Notes under the pieces: model-generated
The model's database searches: none
Told to the model about the DNA's origin: nothing
The model's input: the letters and a program-made list of their open reading frames with translations, nothing else
Program-made: the position numbers and the translations under genes
Part shown: positions 55,449-64,000 of the stretch, in pieces
Layout of the letters: the number at the start of each line of letters is the position of its first letter
Numbering within the stretch: the stretch's first letter is position 1
Source: Marinomonas agarivorans
GTDB lineage: Bacteria; Pseudomonadota; Gammaproteobacteria; Pseudomonadales; Marinomonadaceae
Assembly (NCBI GenBank): GCA_002173415.2
Contig: NHNK02000010.1
Coordinates: forward strand, 62,001 to 126,000
Direction of reading: 5' to 3'
Length of the DNA stretch: 64,000 bases

Positions 55449-56453
55449 TTAACCTAATAAGTGTTTACAGTTCGATAGATTAGGCCGTCGTTGCCGTTTG
55501 GTATTGGCACTAAATTTGGTAAGATCTTCTTCACTGCCAATGGCCGTATGAAATTGCTCTTCAAACTGAGTGGTGATCATCAGCCATTGTGAAGACGTTA
55601 GACCGATTCTTTGTAGGATTGGCGCTAGTGATAGGTCAATACTTCCTCGTTTCTCTTCTCGAATAACTCGTCCTGTTACATCTACTAATTCAAGGTAATC
55701 CGTTAATCGAAATGGTAAGCCTGAGATGCTTTGTTGCTCTTTTGTTTTTTCTTTTTCATAACCTAAAAAGGGCAATAAATTGGCTGGTTGTGTTTGGTGT
55801 TTTTTAGCATGAATAACACGCTTTTTAATGCTGGTATGATTCGAATTTTCTGGTGTCGTAGCCTCTTTATTAGTAAGGTGAGCTCGAACTGGGTTGAGAT
55901 CAACATAAGCCATGCATGCAATCAAAGCAGACTCATTTAATAGTGCCTGTGACTTGAATCGCCCTTCCCAAAACCGCCCAGTGCATTCGTCTTCTTGATT
56001 GGCCATTCTAGCAATGGGTTCGTTGAGTTCTCGCATAAACCAGCTAATGTCCATTAGGCGTTGACGGTAGGTTTCAGCCGATGCTTTTACAAACGCCATG
56101 GCATGCTTTGGTAATGTTTCGCCATTGATAAATTGTTGAGTGAAAATGGTACCTTGATGAATACGATGCCAGCGTTCAAGTACTTCTTCCATCGACCAGT
56201 TCAGTGCTTGATTCTGATTGATATGTAACACCACATGGAGGTGATTGCTCATGATGGCGTAAGCACAGACATCGATCGAAAATACACTTGCTAGAAAGAG
56301 CAGTCGATCTTCAATCCAGCCACGACGGTGTTCGAAGTTTTTGCCTGTAAGATCGTCTTCACCACAGAGAAAAGCACGACGTACACAGCGAGAAACACAG
56401 TGATAGTAAGGAGTATCAGCCAAGCTGATTTGTTGACGCCTTGGGGTTGGCAT
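55449..56453 (-). CDS. REP-associated tyrosine transposase (RAYT, Y1/IS200-like)
   Basis: 334-residue single-strand transposase of the REP-associated class. The HUH-type pair is in AIMSNHLHVVLHINQNQ, and the conserved N-terminus RRQQISLADTPYYHCVSRCVRRAFLCG precedes it; the tyrosine-bearing helix follows (SAETYRQRLMDISWFMRELNEPIARMANQEDECTGRFWEGRFKSQAL). The C-terminal ~110 residues are an extension. Short repeats in inverse orientation flank it (55212-55259, 56547-56583). The gene looks intact and is a single copy in this window. Confidence 0.88.
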   Translation of the reverse strand: MPTPRRQQISLADTPYYHCVSRCVRRAFLCGEDDLTGKNFEHRRGWIEDRLLFLASVFSIDVCAYAIMSNHLHVVLHINQNQALNWSMEEVLERWHRIHQGTIFTQQFINGETLPKHAMAFVKASAETYRQRLMDISWFMRELNEPIARMANQEDECTGRFWEGRFKSQALLNESALIACMAYVDLNPVRAHLTNKEATTPENSNHTSIKKRVIHAKKHQTQPANLLPFLGYEKEKTKEQQSISGLPFRLTDYLELVDVTGRVIREEKRGSIDLSLAPILQRIGLTSSQWLMITTQFEEQFHTAIGSEEDLTKFSANTKRQRRPNLSNCKHLLG

Positions 56454-56546
56454 AAATGGTTCCTCTTTCCTTGAGAAGTAAACTAACTTTGAAAATCAAA
56501 TAGCACTGTTTATTTATACAGTTTTATTTTGCTGTGTCAACTTTAA

Positions 56547-56583
56547 GATGGGTGTCTTCATAAAAATAAGAGTGGGTGTCTTT
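56547..56583. repeat. REP-like repeats, transposase 5' side
   Basis: GATGGGTGTCTT (56547-56558) and AGTGGGTGTCTT (56571-56582). GTGG-type tetranucleotides at the base of a REP are what RAYT proteins recognise in studied systems. Inverse partners lie at 55212-55259. Confidence 0.65.
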
Positions 56584-56640
56584 CTATTTTCCTATTTCTA
56601 TTCGAAGAAGAACAAAAAAGAAGGCCAGATATGCAGATTA

Positions 56641-57972
56641 TTACTTTTGTTTTTCTTCGTGGTTTTCGTTTTTGAGTAGTTCGTTACTTTTTACTCGATT
56701 TTCAGGGAAGTGGCAGGAGAATTTACTGCCTTCATTTGGTTCGCTGGTAATAATGAGTTTGCCGTCGTGGTTCAGTAAAGCGTGCTTGACGATAGCAAGT
56801 CCTAAACCTGTACCTCCAGTTGATGGTCCTCTACCTTTATCAACGCGGAAAAAGCGTTCGGTGAGTCTGGGGATATAGCGAGGGTCAATCCCGATACCTT
56901 GGTCTGCAACGCAGAAAATGCCTGAAATTGGGGTGCTTTTCCATTTGATAGTGATGGTGCCACCTGCTGGTGAGTATTTGATTGCGTTAAAAATTAGATT
57001 AGAGAAGGCGCTATAGAGCTGACTGTAGCTGCCATATAGAGAGTCATCGTCTTCGATGTGGATGTCAAATTGATGATTTTCTGTCATCACTACTTTGGCA
57101 GCGTTGGTAATAGAGTGAACAAAGTCTTTAATGGTATGCCATTCTTCCTGCTCTGCTTCCTCTTGGCTCTCTAGGCGAGAGAGCAGTAGAAGATCCTCAA
57201 TAAGTTGTTCCATACGAGCGGATTGCTCTGACATATTAGCAACGCCTTTTTGCATCGCTTGAGGTAGTGAATCTTGGAAGAGGGATAAAGTCTCTAGGTA
57301 ACCCTTGATTACCGTAAGTGGTGTTCGCAGTTCATGAGATGCATTGGCAACGAAGTCTTTACGCATTTGCTCTAAACTATGTAGGCGGGTGACATCACGA
57401 ATAAAAATGAGATGATCGTTTTGTGAATATAGAGTGGTTTGTATTTCTAGATAGATTCCCTCTTTGATGGGAGAGGAAATAATAAGTGCATCGGCAAAAC
57501 GTTTTTGGCTAAAGTAGCGAAAAAATTCGGGAGCACGGACAATATTGGTAATAAATTGTCCTCGATCAACGGTTTTCATTAAGCCTAACATGTCTGTAGC
57601 CGATTGATTCCACCACTCCAGCCGGCCTGTGTTGTCTGCCATTATGACGCCTTCCTTGAGTGCGGAAGTAGATTTTTCTATACGCGAAAGGGCTTTTTGC
57701 ATGCGCTTTTTCGTTTTACGTTGCTTTTTCTGTAAACGGTGCACATTGTTGAACACTTCTCCCCAAATCCCTGATGATTCTGGTGGGGCAGAACGTCCTG
57801 AGAAGCGTAGCCAGCTGTGAAAGCGAAACAGCTGGTAAAATTGGCAATATAAGAGATACAAGGTATAGAGAAACAAAAATAAAAAAATCTGACCACTAAG
57901 AAAGCCTAGAGCAATACTGACGATAAAACCGATTAATATGCGGCTTAGTACCTGTCGCCAAACGCTTTTCAT
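56641..57972 (-). CDS. phoR: Phosphate regulon sensor kinase
   Basis: 443 residues. Two N-terminal helices (~11-45), a PAS domain (~100-195; LKEGVIMADNTGRLEWWNQSATDMLG), phosphoacceptor H213 in VANASHELRTPLTVIKGYLE, and the ATPase with NLIFNAIKYSP, DQGIGID and GTGLGLAIVKHAL. It begins 3 bases after phoB ends. PhoR identity rests on phoB adjacency and domain order. Its 3' end is followed at ~60 bases by REP-like repeats and the RAYT. Confidence 0.92.
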   Translation of the reverse strand: MKSVWRQVLSRILIGFIVSIALGFLSGQIFLFLFLYTLYLLYCQFYQLFRFHSWLRFSGRSAPPESSGIWGEVFNNVHRLQKKQRKTKKRMQKALSRIEKSTSALKEGVIMADNTGRLEWWNQSATDMLGLMKTVDRGQFITNIVRAPEFFRYFSQKRFADALIISSPIKEGIYLEIQTTLYSQNDHLIFIRDVTRLHSLEQMRKDFVANASHELRTPLTVIKGYLETLSLFQDSLPQAMQKGVANMSEQSARMEQLIEDLLLLSRLESQEEAEQEEWHTIKDFVHSITNAAKVVMTENHQFDIHIEDDDSLYGSYSQLYSAFSNLIFNAIKYSPAGGTITIKWKSTPISGIFCVADQGIGIDPRYIPRLTERFFRVDKGRGPSTGGTGLGLAIVKHALLNHDGKLIITSEPNEGSKFSCHFPENRVKSNELLKNENHEEKQK

Positions 57973-57975
57973 ATA

Positions 57976-58671
57976 TTACGCCGCTCGCTTATTAGAAAAA
58001 CGATAGCCTGTGCCTCGCACTGTTTGAATTAGATAATCGTGCGTTTTGCCAATGGCTTTGCGCAAACGACGAATATGAACATCAACCGTTCGTTCTTCTA
58101 CGTACACATTGCCACCCCATACCTGATCCAGTAACTGTGCTCGAGAATAAGCGCGTTCCTGATGAGTGATTAAAAATTTTAGTAAACGATACTCTGTTGG
58201 CCCCATATCCAAAGCACGATCACCAATGGTGACACGTTGGCTAATAGGGTCTAATGATAAACCGTCGACATTAATAGGCTCATCGATGCCTTGAGGGTTT
58301 GTTCGACGTAGCACAGCTTTCAGTCTGGCAACCAATTCTTTAGGCGAAAAGGGCTTAGTAATATAATCATCAGCGCCCATTTCGAGCCCTTGGATTTTAT
58401 TGCTTTCTTCGCTTTTAGCAGTGAGCATGATGATAGGTATTTCTGCTGTAATAGCATCTTTTTTCAGACGACGAGTCAATTCAATACCGCTGCCATTGGG
58501 CATCATCCAATCTACGAGTACCAAATCTGGGCGGCTATCCACGATTACCTCGTAGCCTTCTCTGCTATTGCTTGCCTCTAAGCATTCATAACCTGCCATT
58601 TCCAGAGCAACAGCAATCATTTCTCGAATAGAGGATTCATCATCGATAATTAATACTTTTTTACTAGTCAC
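57976..58671 (-). CDS. phoB: Phosphate regulon response regulator
   Basis: 231-residue OmpR-family regulator. The receiver has D10-D11, D54 (LVLVDWMMPNGSG) and K106; the winged helix has MGPTEYRLLKFLITHQERAYSRAQLLDQVWG and ERTVDVHIRRLRKAIG. It binds Pho boxes; the candidate at 34062-34079 before pstS and a weaker one before its own gene fit this role. Confidence 0.95.
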   Translation of the reverse strand: MTSKKVLIIDDESSIREMIAVALEMAGYECLEASNSREGYEVIVDSRPDLVLVDWMMPNGSGIELTRRLKKDAITAEIPIIMLTAKSEESNKIQGLEMGADDYITKPFSPKELVARLKAVLRRTNPQGIDEPINVDGLSLDPISQRVTIGDRALDMGPTEYRLLKFLITHQERAYSRAQLLDQVWGGNVYVEERTVDVHIRRLRKAIGKTHDYLIQTVRGTGYRFSNKRAA

Positions 58672-58715
58672 AGGAATTCTCCTTACTTGGTAATAAAAGC
58701 AATTAAAGCGACCAA

Positions 58716-58733
58716 ATGTTACATTTCTATGAA
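58716..58733 (-). promoter_or_regulatory. Weak candidate Pho box before phoB
   Basis: On the minus strand TTCATAG-AAAT-GTAACAT has the 7-4-7 layout, 45 bases before the phoB start. Match is modest; autoregulation of phoBR is common. Confidence 0.35.
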
Positions 58734-58753
58734 TTTGTCATATAAACTCTAGT

Positions 58754-59617
58754 TTATATGATGAAATATTGGCTTGCTAAGCCTAGAAAAATACATAACC
58801 CAACACGATTATTGTCTAAAAAAGATTTAAAGCATTGATTCCTATCGCGTGTTTTTGCCTGCCAAAGCTGCTGTAAAAAGAGTAACCCACAAATACATAA
58901 ACTTACATAATACGGCCAAGAAAAATCGAGAATAATGCCGATCCACATCAATAACGAGAGTGTCATGCCTTGCAAGAAGAGGATAATGACTAAGTCAAAA
59001 GCACCAAAAAGTATTGCTGTTGATTTAATATTGGCGACCTTATCGTCTTCTCGATCAACCATGGCGTAGTAAGTGTCGTAAGCGACTGTCCAAAATGCAT
59101 TGGCGACAAATAACATCCACAATTGAATATCCAAGATTTCGCCACCTTGAGCACTATATGCCATAGGTATAGACCATGAAAAGGCTAGCCCTAAAAATAC
59201 CTGCGGTAGGTTGGTATATCGCTTCATAAAAGGATAAATCACTGCTAGAGCAAGGCCAACAAAAGACAGAAGAATAGTTTGCAGATCGGTTAAAAGTACG
59301 AGAATGAAACCAATAACGCATAATGCAGTGAAAAACAGCAGGGCTTCTTTTTCACTGACACGCCCAGACGGTAGGGGACGATTACGGGTGCGTTCCACCA
59401 ATCCGTCAACATTGCGATCAGCATAGTCGTTAATGACACACCCAGCAGAACGCATTATCAAGACACCCATTAAAAAAATAACGATTAGGTGGTAATCTGG
59501 TATGCCACCTTTCGCCAGCCATAAAGCCCATAACGTAGGCCACATTAGTAGAAAAGAGCCAATTGGCTTGTTAAAGCGAGCGAGCTCTAAGTACGCGTGA
59601 ATTTTTTCCATATTCAT
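58754..59617 (-). CDS. ubiA: 4-hydroxybenzoate octaprenyltransferase
   Basis: 287-residue membrane prenyltransferase of ubiquinone synthesis with about nine helices. The two Asp-rich motifs are NDYADRNVD (63-71) and YDTYYAMVDREDD. Next to ubiC (5 bases upstream) and before phoB, the order known from Pseudomonas. A TCATATAAA/TTTATATGA inverted repeat overlaps its stop. Confidence 0.95.
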   Translation of the reverse strand: MNMEKIHAYLELARFNKPIGSFLLMWPTLWALWLAKGGIPDYHLIVIFLMGVLIMRSAGCVINDYADRNVDGLVERTRNRPLPSGRVSEKEALLFFTALCVIGFILVLLTDLQTILLSFVGLALAVIYPFMKRYTNLPQVFLGLAFSWSIPMAYSAQGGEILDIQLWMLFVANAFWTVAYDTYYAMVDREDDKVANIKSTAILFGAFDLVIILFLQGMTLSLLMWIGIILDFSWPYYVSLCICGLLFLQQLWQAKTRDRNQCFKSFLDNNRVGLCIFLGLASQYFII

Positions 59618-59622
59618 GGCCG

Positions 59623-60216
59623 TTAAAAAAGAGTAATTGTAGGGAAAAACGCTTCGTTCACTAGTACGCCGTGCCCGTAGCGTGAGAAAACGGACCTTCT
59701 GGCCCAGACAGCTTCCTCAAGGTGAGGGAATGACTCCGCAGGCAATTTGGTTATTTCTATATTACCTCGGCACATATGCCCATTCTTAAAAAGAAAGTTT
59801 CCTAGTGGTCTATCACCAATGTTGGTTAATCGACGCCATTGACCTTTTAGTACAGTGGCAGGAATGATAGAGCGGGCATAAATAACAGGTGTGCCGTTGA
59901 GCCGTAAAATGACCTCTCGGACTCTAACTCTAGTGTGGGTGTCCAGTTTAAGTTTTTTACGTTCTTTTGGTGTGGCTTTATCCCAGCGATCAAACAGTAC
60001 TTCGACGGTAAGTGCACCTAATTTTTTTAACCTCGTGGTAATTGAGCCAGTTTCGCTTAACCAAGATTGTATATTGAGTGGAATTTCTTTTCTGTTAGCT
60101 TGTTGCAATGGTGACCATTGGTAATGCATTCGGCGGGTTGCTGAGAAATTGTAGGTAATGGTCTGAGGGGTGTGCATCATAAAATAATCATTTTTTCTGG
60201 TTGCGAAGAACGTCAT
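59623..60216 (-). CDS. ubiC: Chorismate lyase
   Basis: 197 residues; makes 4-hydroxybenzoate from chorismate for ubiquinone. Family blocks are VRVREVILRLNGTPVIYARSIIP, DRPLGNFLFKNG and the C-terminal VLVNEAFFPTITLF, matching E. coli UbiC. An in-frame ATG at 60180 (MMHTPQ) would give a size closer to the family; neither start has a convincing ribosome site, so the first 12 residues are uncertain. Confidence 0.9.
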   Translation of the reverse strand: MTFFATRKNDYFMMHTPQTITYNFSATRRMHYQWSPLQQANRKEIPLNIQSWLSETGSITTRLKKLGALTVEVLFDRWDKATPKERKKLKLDTHTRVRVREVILRLNGTPVIYARSIIPATVLKGQWRRLTNIGDRPLGNFLFKNGHMCRGNIEITKLPAESFPHLEEAVWARRSVFSRYGHGVLVNEAFFPTITLF

Positions 60217-60224
60217 GTTAACGA

Positions 60225-61496
60225 TTATCGTTGCATTAATTTAGCCATGCTCCTCAAGTCATCTACCGTATGGTTTACTTGTTCAAAGGCTCTGTTGAGT
60301 GTTTCTGATGACATTTGTAACTTCGCTAAACATTGCTCAGATACAAGCTCGTCGTTCATCAGACACTGACAAATTCTTAACATGGTCGCAAGGGTGTAAC
60401 CGTCACCCTCATAGTTTACTTTTTTACTGTAGCGGATGCCATTACAGATCGCATCAGGTAGCGCCCAGTGGCGTAATAACCATGTCCCCATTTGTTCACT
60501 TGTGAAGCGCAAAAGTTGCATTTCTACAATGTTTGCCGGTAAGTGGGTGTTCGCTTCAAGGTAACGGGCTAGAACAGAAAAATGCGAGGGAAGAATAGCA
60601 CTGATTGCTAGGTAACCAAAATTATGGAGTAAACCGGTTAAATAGGCTTGACCGGTGGAGGGTCTAATATCATAAGGGAGTTGTTGGGTAATAGCTTCCA
60701 TTAAGCTGGCACAGTACACAGCGCTAAACCAATAATCATTATAATGCTTTGGGCCATTTTTGGGGATTTCTAATACTTTCCCCATAGAAAGCCCTAATGC
60801 TAGATTCATGACTAAATCAAAACCTAGTACTCGAATAATAGCATCTTCTACTGATTTAATTTCGCCAGGGGCTCCATAGTAAGGTGAACTGGCCCAGCTA
60901 ACTACTTGGGCCGATAAACTGGGGTCAAGGTTTATAATTTTACACAGTTCTTCTGTACTAGAGTGGTCATTAGTGTTTAACGACAAGATGCGTTGAGAGG
61001 ATACAGGTAGAGGTGGCAACTCTAAGGTTTGCTCTAATCGTTGGCGTACACGTATTGACTGAAAGCGCCCTAATGCTTTTAGCATCTGCCCTTCATCATT
61101 GAGATGATCATTCATTTCAGTAGGGATTTCGGCTGTCGAAACTGAAATGCTAGAAAAGTTAGAGAAATTGCTAAAAAATATATCGTCGAGTTTGTCGCCT
61201 TGTATGTGTTCGATGTTATCTGGCCTTTGACAAAAAAGCAGATTTTCAGTGTGACGTAATGTTTTATCTATGTAAGTTGGGATAGACCTAGGGTTCAGTA
61301 AAACACTGCGATTGGTTTCACGAATAGGAATTGGCTTCAAGCGTCGTTTTGTAATACGAGCAATAGCTGAAACATCCAGCATTGCATCTTCTGGAAAGAT
61401 GGCTTGAACCATTCCCTCAATATCACTGAGGTGAACAATTCTTGCTTTGGCAATGACTGTCGCTCGGGCTTGTTCTTTCATATAATTTGCTATCAT
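60225..61496 (-). CDS. HDOD-domain signalling protein
   Basis: ~423 residues. The HDOD domain (residues ~155-350) contains LPPLPVSSQRILSLNTNDHSSTEELCKIINLDPSLSAQVVSWASSPYYG and AYLTGLLHNFGYLAISAILPSHF, with the degenerate HD-like L-H-N-F typical of HDOD. The N-terminal ~150 residues resemble a YbaK-like deacylase region only loosely. Start is uncertain among 61508, 61496 and 61481. It ends 8 bases before the ubiC frame. Confidence 0.8.
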   Translation of the reverse strand: MIANYMKEQARATVIAKARIVHLSDIEGMVQAIFPEDAMLDVSAIARITKRRLKPIPIRETNRSVLLNPRSIPTYIDKTLRHTENLLFCQRPDNIEHIQGDKLDDIFFSNFSNFSSISVSTAEIPTEMNDHLNDEGQMLKALGRFQSIRVRQRLEQTLELPPLPVSSQRILSLNTNDHSSTEELCKIINLDPSLSAQVVSWASSPYYGAPGEIKSVEDAIIRVLGFDLVMNLALGLSMGKVLEIPKNGPKHYNDYWFSAVYCASLMEAITQQLPYDIRPSTGQAYLTGLLHNFGYLAISAILPSHFSVLARYLEANTHLPANIVEMQLLRFTSEQMGTWLLRHWALPDAICNGIRYSKKVNYEGDGYTLATMLRICQCLMNDELVSEQCLAKLQMSSETLNRAFEQVNHTVDDLRSMAKLMQR

Positions 61497-61544
61497 CAAA
61501 AATATCACTTTCCTTATAATGCAATTTATCAGATAGCAGAGGAC

Positions 61545-61571
61545 AAAAAAGCCCCGACAGGGGCTTTTTTT
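61545..61571 (-). terminator. Intrinsic terminator after aapP
   Basis: AAAAAAGCCCC-GACA-GGGGCTTTTTT, a perfect stem with a tetraloop and T-runs, 26 bases downstream of the aapP stop. Separates the aap operon from the HDOD gene on the same strand. Confidence 0.93.
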
Positions 61572-61596
61572 GTTGCTATTCCGTAAACGTTCTACA

Positions 61597-62376
61597 TTAA
61601 TGATTGAGTATCTGGCTTAAGAACAGTTGTGTACGATCATGTTGAGGGTTGTCAAAAAACTCATGTGGTCTATTGGCTTCAACGATCTCACCCGCATCCA
61701 TGAATACTACTCGGTCAGCGACGGTTTTTGCAAATCCCATCTCGTGTGTTACACAAACCATGGTCATACCTTCTTCCGCTAACTGAATCATGACATCCAG
61801 TACTTCTTTGATCATTTCTGGGTCAAGGGCAGAGGTAGGCTCATCGAACAGCATTATACGTGGTTTCATGCAAAGCCCACGAGCGATTGCCACACGTTGC
61901 TGTTGCCCACCAGAAAGCTGTCCTGGGTATTTCGCAGCCTGATTTGCAATCTTAACTCGTTCAAGATAATGCATGGCCATCTCTTCTGCTTCTTTCTTAG
62001 GTGTTTTACGTACCCAGATTGGCGCTAGAGTTAGATTCTCTAAAATAGTTAGGTGCGGAAATAGATTGAAGTGCTGGAAGACCATACCTACATCTTTGCG
62101 AATGGCTTCAATGTTTTTGAGGTTATCGTTCATTTCGATACCGTCGACAATGATTGAGCCTTTTTGGTGTTCTTCTAAACGGTTAATACAGCGCGTCATG
62201 GTTGATTTGCCTGAACCAGAGGGACCACAAACAACAATACGCTCGCCTTTTTTGATACTAAAGTTGATGTTTTTTAAGACATGGAAATCCCCATACCATT
62301 TGTTTACATCACTAAATTCAATGATTGGGCTCTCACCAGCTTCTAGTTGGGCAAGTGCCATATTATGATCTGTCAT
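61597..62376 (-). CDS. aapP: General L-amino-acid ABC transporter ATPase
   Basis: 259 residues. Walker A is [11 protein letters not shown]-loop [17 protein letters not shown], signature [15 protein letters not shown], Walker [15 protein letters not shown]-loop [10 protein letters not shown] 62376 is preferred (GAGG 10 bases upstream); the frame to 62391 begins with TTG. Last gene of the aap unit. Confidence 0.93.
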   Translation of the reverse strand: MTDHNMALAQLEAGESPIIEFSDVNKWYGDFHVLKNINFSIKKGERIVVCGPSGSGKSTMTRCINRLEEHQKGSIIVDGIEMNDNLKNIEAIRKDVGMVFQHFNLFPHLTILENLTLAPIWVRKTPKKEAEEMAMHYLERVKIANQAAKYPGQLSGGQQQRVAIARGLCMKPRIMLFDEPTSALDPEMIKEVLDVMIQLAEEGMTMVCVTHEMGFAKTVADRVVFMDAGEIVEANRPHEFFDNPQHDRTQLFLSQILNH

Positions 62377-62396
62377 ATTAATAGGCCTCAAAAATA

Positions 62397-63497
62397 CTAA
62401 TTTCTTTTATGTCCGGTTTCTAATCTGCGCTCGACCGCCATACTGTATCGAGACATAGCAAAACAAATTGCCCAGTATAAGAAGCCTGAGAAGGCGTAAC
62501 CTTCTATTGTGGTTCCTAGCCAATTAGGGCTATGGCTGGCAAGCTGAATCATGCCTAATAAGTCAAACATACCAACGATATAAACCAGAGTGGTGTCTTT
62601 AAACAAACCGATAAAGGTGTTCACAATACCTGGTATAACGAGTTTAAGTGCCTGCGGCAAAATGACGAGAATCATAGATTGCCAGTAGGTTAAACCCATT
62701 GCATCAGCCGCTTCATATTGGCCTTTTGGTATTGCTTGCAAACCACCACGGATAACCTCAGCCATATAAGCTGCTGAGAAAAGTGTTATCCCGATAAGAA
62801 CACGAAGTAACTTATTGAAATTTAATCCATCTGGTAAAAACAGAGGAATCATTACCGAAGCCATAAAGAGGATTGTGATTAATGGCACGGCCCGCACGGT
62901 CTCAATAAAGATAATACAGACCGACTTAACAATGGGCATGTTTGAACGGCGCCCAAGTGCCAGCAATACTCCCAATGGGAAAGAGGCAATAATACCAATC
63001 ATTCCTAATAGAATAGTTAGGAATAATCCGCCCCATAATTCGGTTTCTACTCTTTGTAGGCCAAATACATCGCCAGCAAACAAAATGTAAGCAATGACTG
63101 GGTAAACTAGCAAGATGCCTGCTGTGAGCATGGTTTTATTAACCGCTTTAACGGCATACATACCAACGAGAACAATCAGCATGATCGCACTTAGATTAAC
63201 ACGCCAATATTCTTCAATAGGATAACGGCCATACATAAATTGGTCGAATCGAACTCTAATAAAGGCCCAGCAAGCACCACCGGCGGTACATTCTGCTTTT
63301 GATTCACCACTCCATGTTGCATCGATAATGCCCCAGTTGATAACCGGCACAACAAGTAAGTAAATGATGTAGAGACTCAACAGCGTCAAAATTGTATTGG
63401 CAGGGGTTGAGAAAAGGTTTTGTTTCACCCAAGCAACAGGGCCAACAGAATTAACTGGTGGCGGTAGGCTTGGAGAAGGTTGAAATACTTTCGTCAT
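62397..63497 (-). CDS. aapM: General L-amino-acid ABC transporter permease
   Basis: 366-residue AapM with the long N-terminal cytoplasmic region and the periplasmic [32 protein letters not shown] segment that marks this subunit. EAA loop is [43 protein letters not shown] precedes the ATG. Confidence 0.95.
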   Translation of the reverse strand: MTKVFQPSPSLPPPVNSVGPVAWVKQNLFSTPANTILTLLSLYIIYLLVVPVINWGIIDATWSGESKAECTAGGACWAFIRVRFDQFMYGRYPIEEYWRVNLSAIMLIVLVGMYAVKAVNKTMLTAGILLVYPVIAYILFAGDVFGLQRVETELWGGLFLTILLGMIGIIASFPLGVLLALGRRSNMPIVKSVCIIFIETVRAVPLITILFMASVMIPLFLPDGLNFNKLLRVLIGITLFSAAYMAEVIRGGLQAIPKGQYEAADAMGLTYWQSMILVILPQALKLVIPGIVNTFIGLFKDTTLVYIVGMFDLLGMIQLASHSPNWLGTTIEGYAFSGFLYWAICFAMSRYSMAVERRLETGHKRN

Positions 63498-63506
63498 ACG
63501 TGCCTC

Positions 63507-64000
63507 CTATCGCTCAGTTAATGACATTTTCTTGTTATACCAGTTCATAAAAAATGAAATGGATAAACTTAATGAACCATATACCAGCATACATAAACCA
63601 ATGGTCTCAATTGCTTGACCTGTCTGGTTTAAGGTTGTTCCCATAACAACAGCGACTAACTCAGGGTAGGCAATTGCCGCACCTAGTGAAGAGTTTTTAG
63701 CAAGGTTGAGGAATTGGCTGGTAAGAGGAGGAATAATGACTCGCAATGCTTGAGGCAAAACGATTAATCGCTGAGTCAAGCCATCAGGTAAACCTAGAGA
63801 GCGTGACGCTTCAGTCTGTCCCCAGTTCACGGATAAGATGCCTGCTCGCACGATTTCGGCAATAAACGCACCAGTATAGGTTGATAGTGCCACAAGCACA
63901 GCAACAAATTCTGGCGGTAATACCATCCCCCCCCTAATGTTAAAGCGGCCCAGCTCTGGCACATTAAATTCAACTGGAAAACCAGTAAAAACAAGGGCTA
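63507..64000 (-). CDS. aapQ: General L-amino-acid ABC transporter permease, 5' truncated by window edge
   Basis: C-terminal part of AapQ: PPEFVAVLVALSTYTGAFIAEIVRAGILSVNWGQTEASRSLGL and the EAA region. The frame is open beyond the GTG at 63962 to the window end (reading ALVFTGFPVEFNVPELGRFN), so the start and probably aapJ lie outside. It ends 9 bases before aapM. Confidence 0.92.
   Translation of the reverse strand, partial: ALVFTGFPVEFNVPELGRFNIRGGMVLPPEFVAVLVALSTYTGAFIAEIVRAGILSVNWGQTEASRSLGLPDGLTQRLIVLPQALRVIIPPLTSQFLNLAKNSSLGAAIAYPELVAVVMGTTLNQTGQAIETIGLCMLVYGSLSLSISFFMNWYNKKMSLTER

Overview
The window looks like a chromosomal segment of a moderately low-GC marine gammaproteobacterium of the Oceanospirillales/Marinomonas type. 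This is inferred from gene content (Pst permeases with very large periplasmic inserts, ubiC-ubiA beside phoB-phoR, Aap and Opp transporters, two tripartite tricarboxylate transporters), not from a marker gene. I found no rRNA, tRNA or CRISPR array.

Layout. (1) 1-2,500: end of a TauE/SafE permease, a small DoxX-like membrane protein and an EamA exporter. (2) 2,500-12,310: a patchwork accessory region. Three direct-orientation copies of a ~125-140 bp imperfect palindrome (2495-2636, 9034-9162, 11008-11130) punctuate it. The first two abut decayed genes: a short-chain dehydrogenase remnant, and a remnant of the amidinohydrolase gene that is intact at 22229-23104. Between these two copies lies a MarR-TctCBA-aminotransferase-MFS island. 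After them come a very AT-rich MFS cluster, a YefM-YoeB toxin-antitoxin pair, a DUF3024 gene and an IS3-like remnant. (3) 12,308-20,405: an acid-sugar-type catabolic cluster (OtnC, OtnK, TctA/B/C, an isopropylmalate-dehydrogenase-like enzyme and an Asp/Glu-racemase-fold enzyme) with a divergent GntR-type regulator. The enzyme combination is not one I recognise as an assigned pathway. (4) 20,456-29,181: a chemoreceptor, then a leftward amino-acid uptake/catabolism cluster (amidinohydrolase, TetR, binding protein, EamA exporter, two permeases). Its first gene is an unusual single-chain fusion of a PLP aminotransferase to the transporter ATPase. (5) 29,400-33,830: YbjQ behind a three-unit tandem repeat, an EcoRII-C-type restriction-modification pair, a structured leader, and a fused nucleotidyltransferase-HEPN protein with a damaged active site. 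(6) 34,000-40,880: pstS-pstC-pstA-pstB-phoU with a candidate Pho box and a strong hairpin between pstS and pstC. (7) 40,897-47,340: a 12-residue-repeat membrane protein, an XRE/ImmA-PIN toxin-antitoxin-like pair, MsrC, and a sensor kinase paired with a molybdopterin-fold periplasmic protein. (8) 47,600-53,200: oppABCDF. (9) 53,458-64,000: a CysZ-like protein, a response regulator, a REP-associated (RAYT) transposase with inverted flanking repeats, phoR-phoB, ubiA-ubiC, an HDOD protein and the aapP-aapM-aapQ end of a general amino-acid transporter that runs off the window.

How it works together. Much of the window is nutrient scavenging: phosphate (Pst, with PhoBR 16 kb away), peptides (Opp), amino acids (Aap and the fusion cluster) and organic acids (two Tct systems). 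Each catabolic cluster has its own regulator. Stable hairpins between the binding-protein gene and the downstream genes recur (pstS, oppA, tctC), which fits higher expression of the binding proteins. Accessory genes cluster at repeat copies, so repeat-associated rearrangement has probably shaped the 2.5-12.3 kb region.
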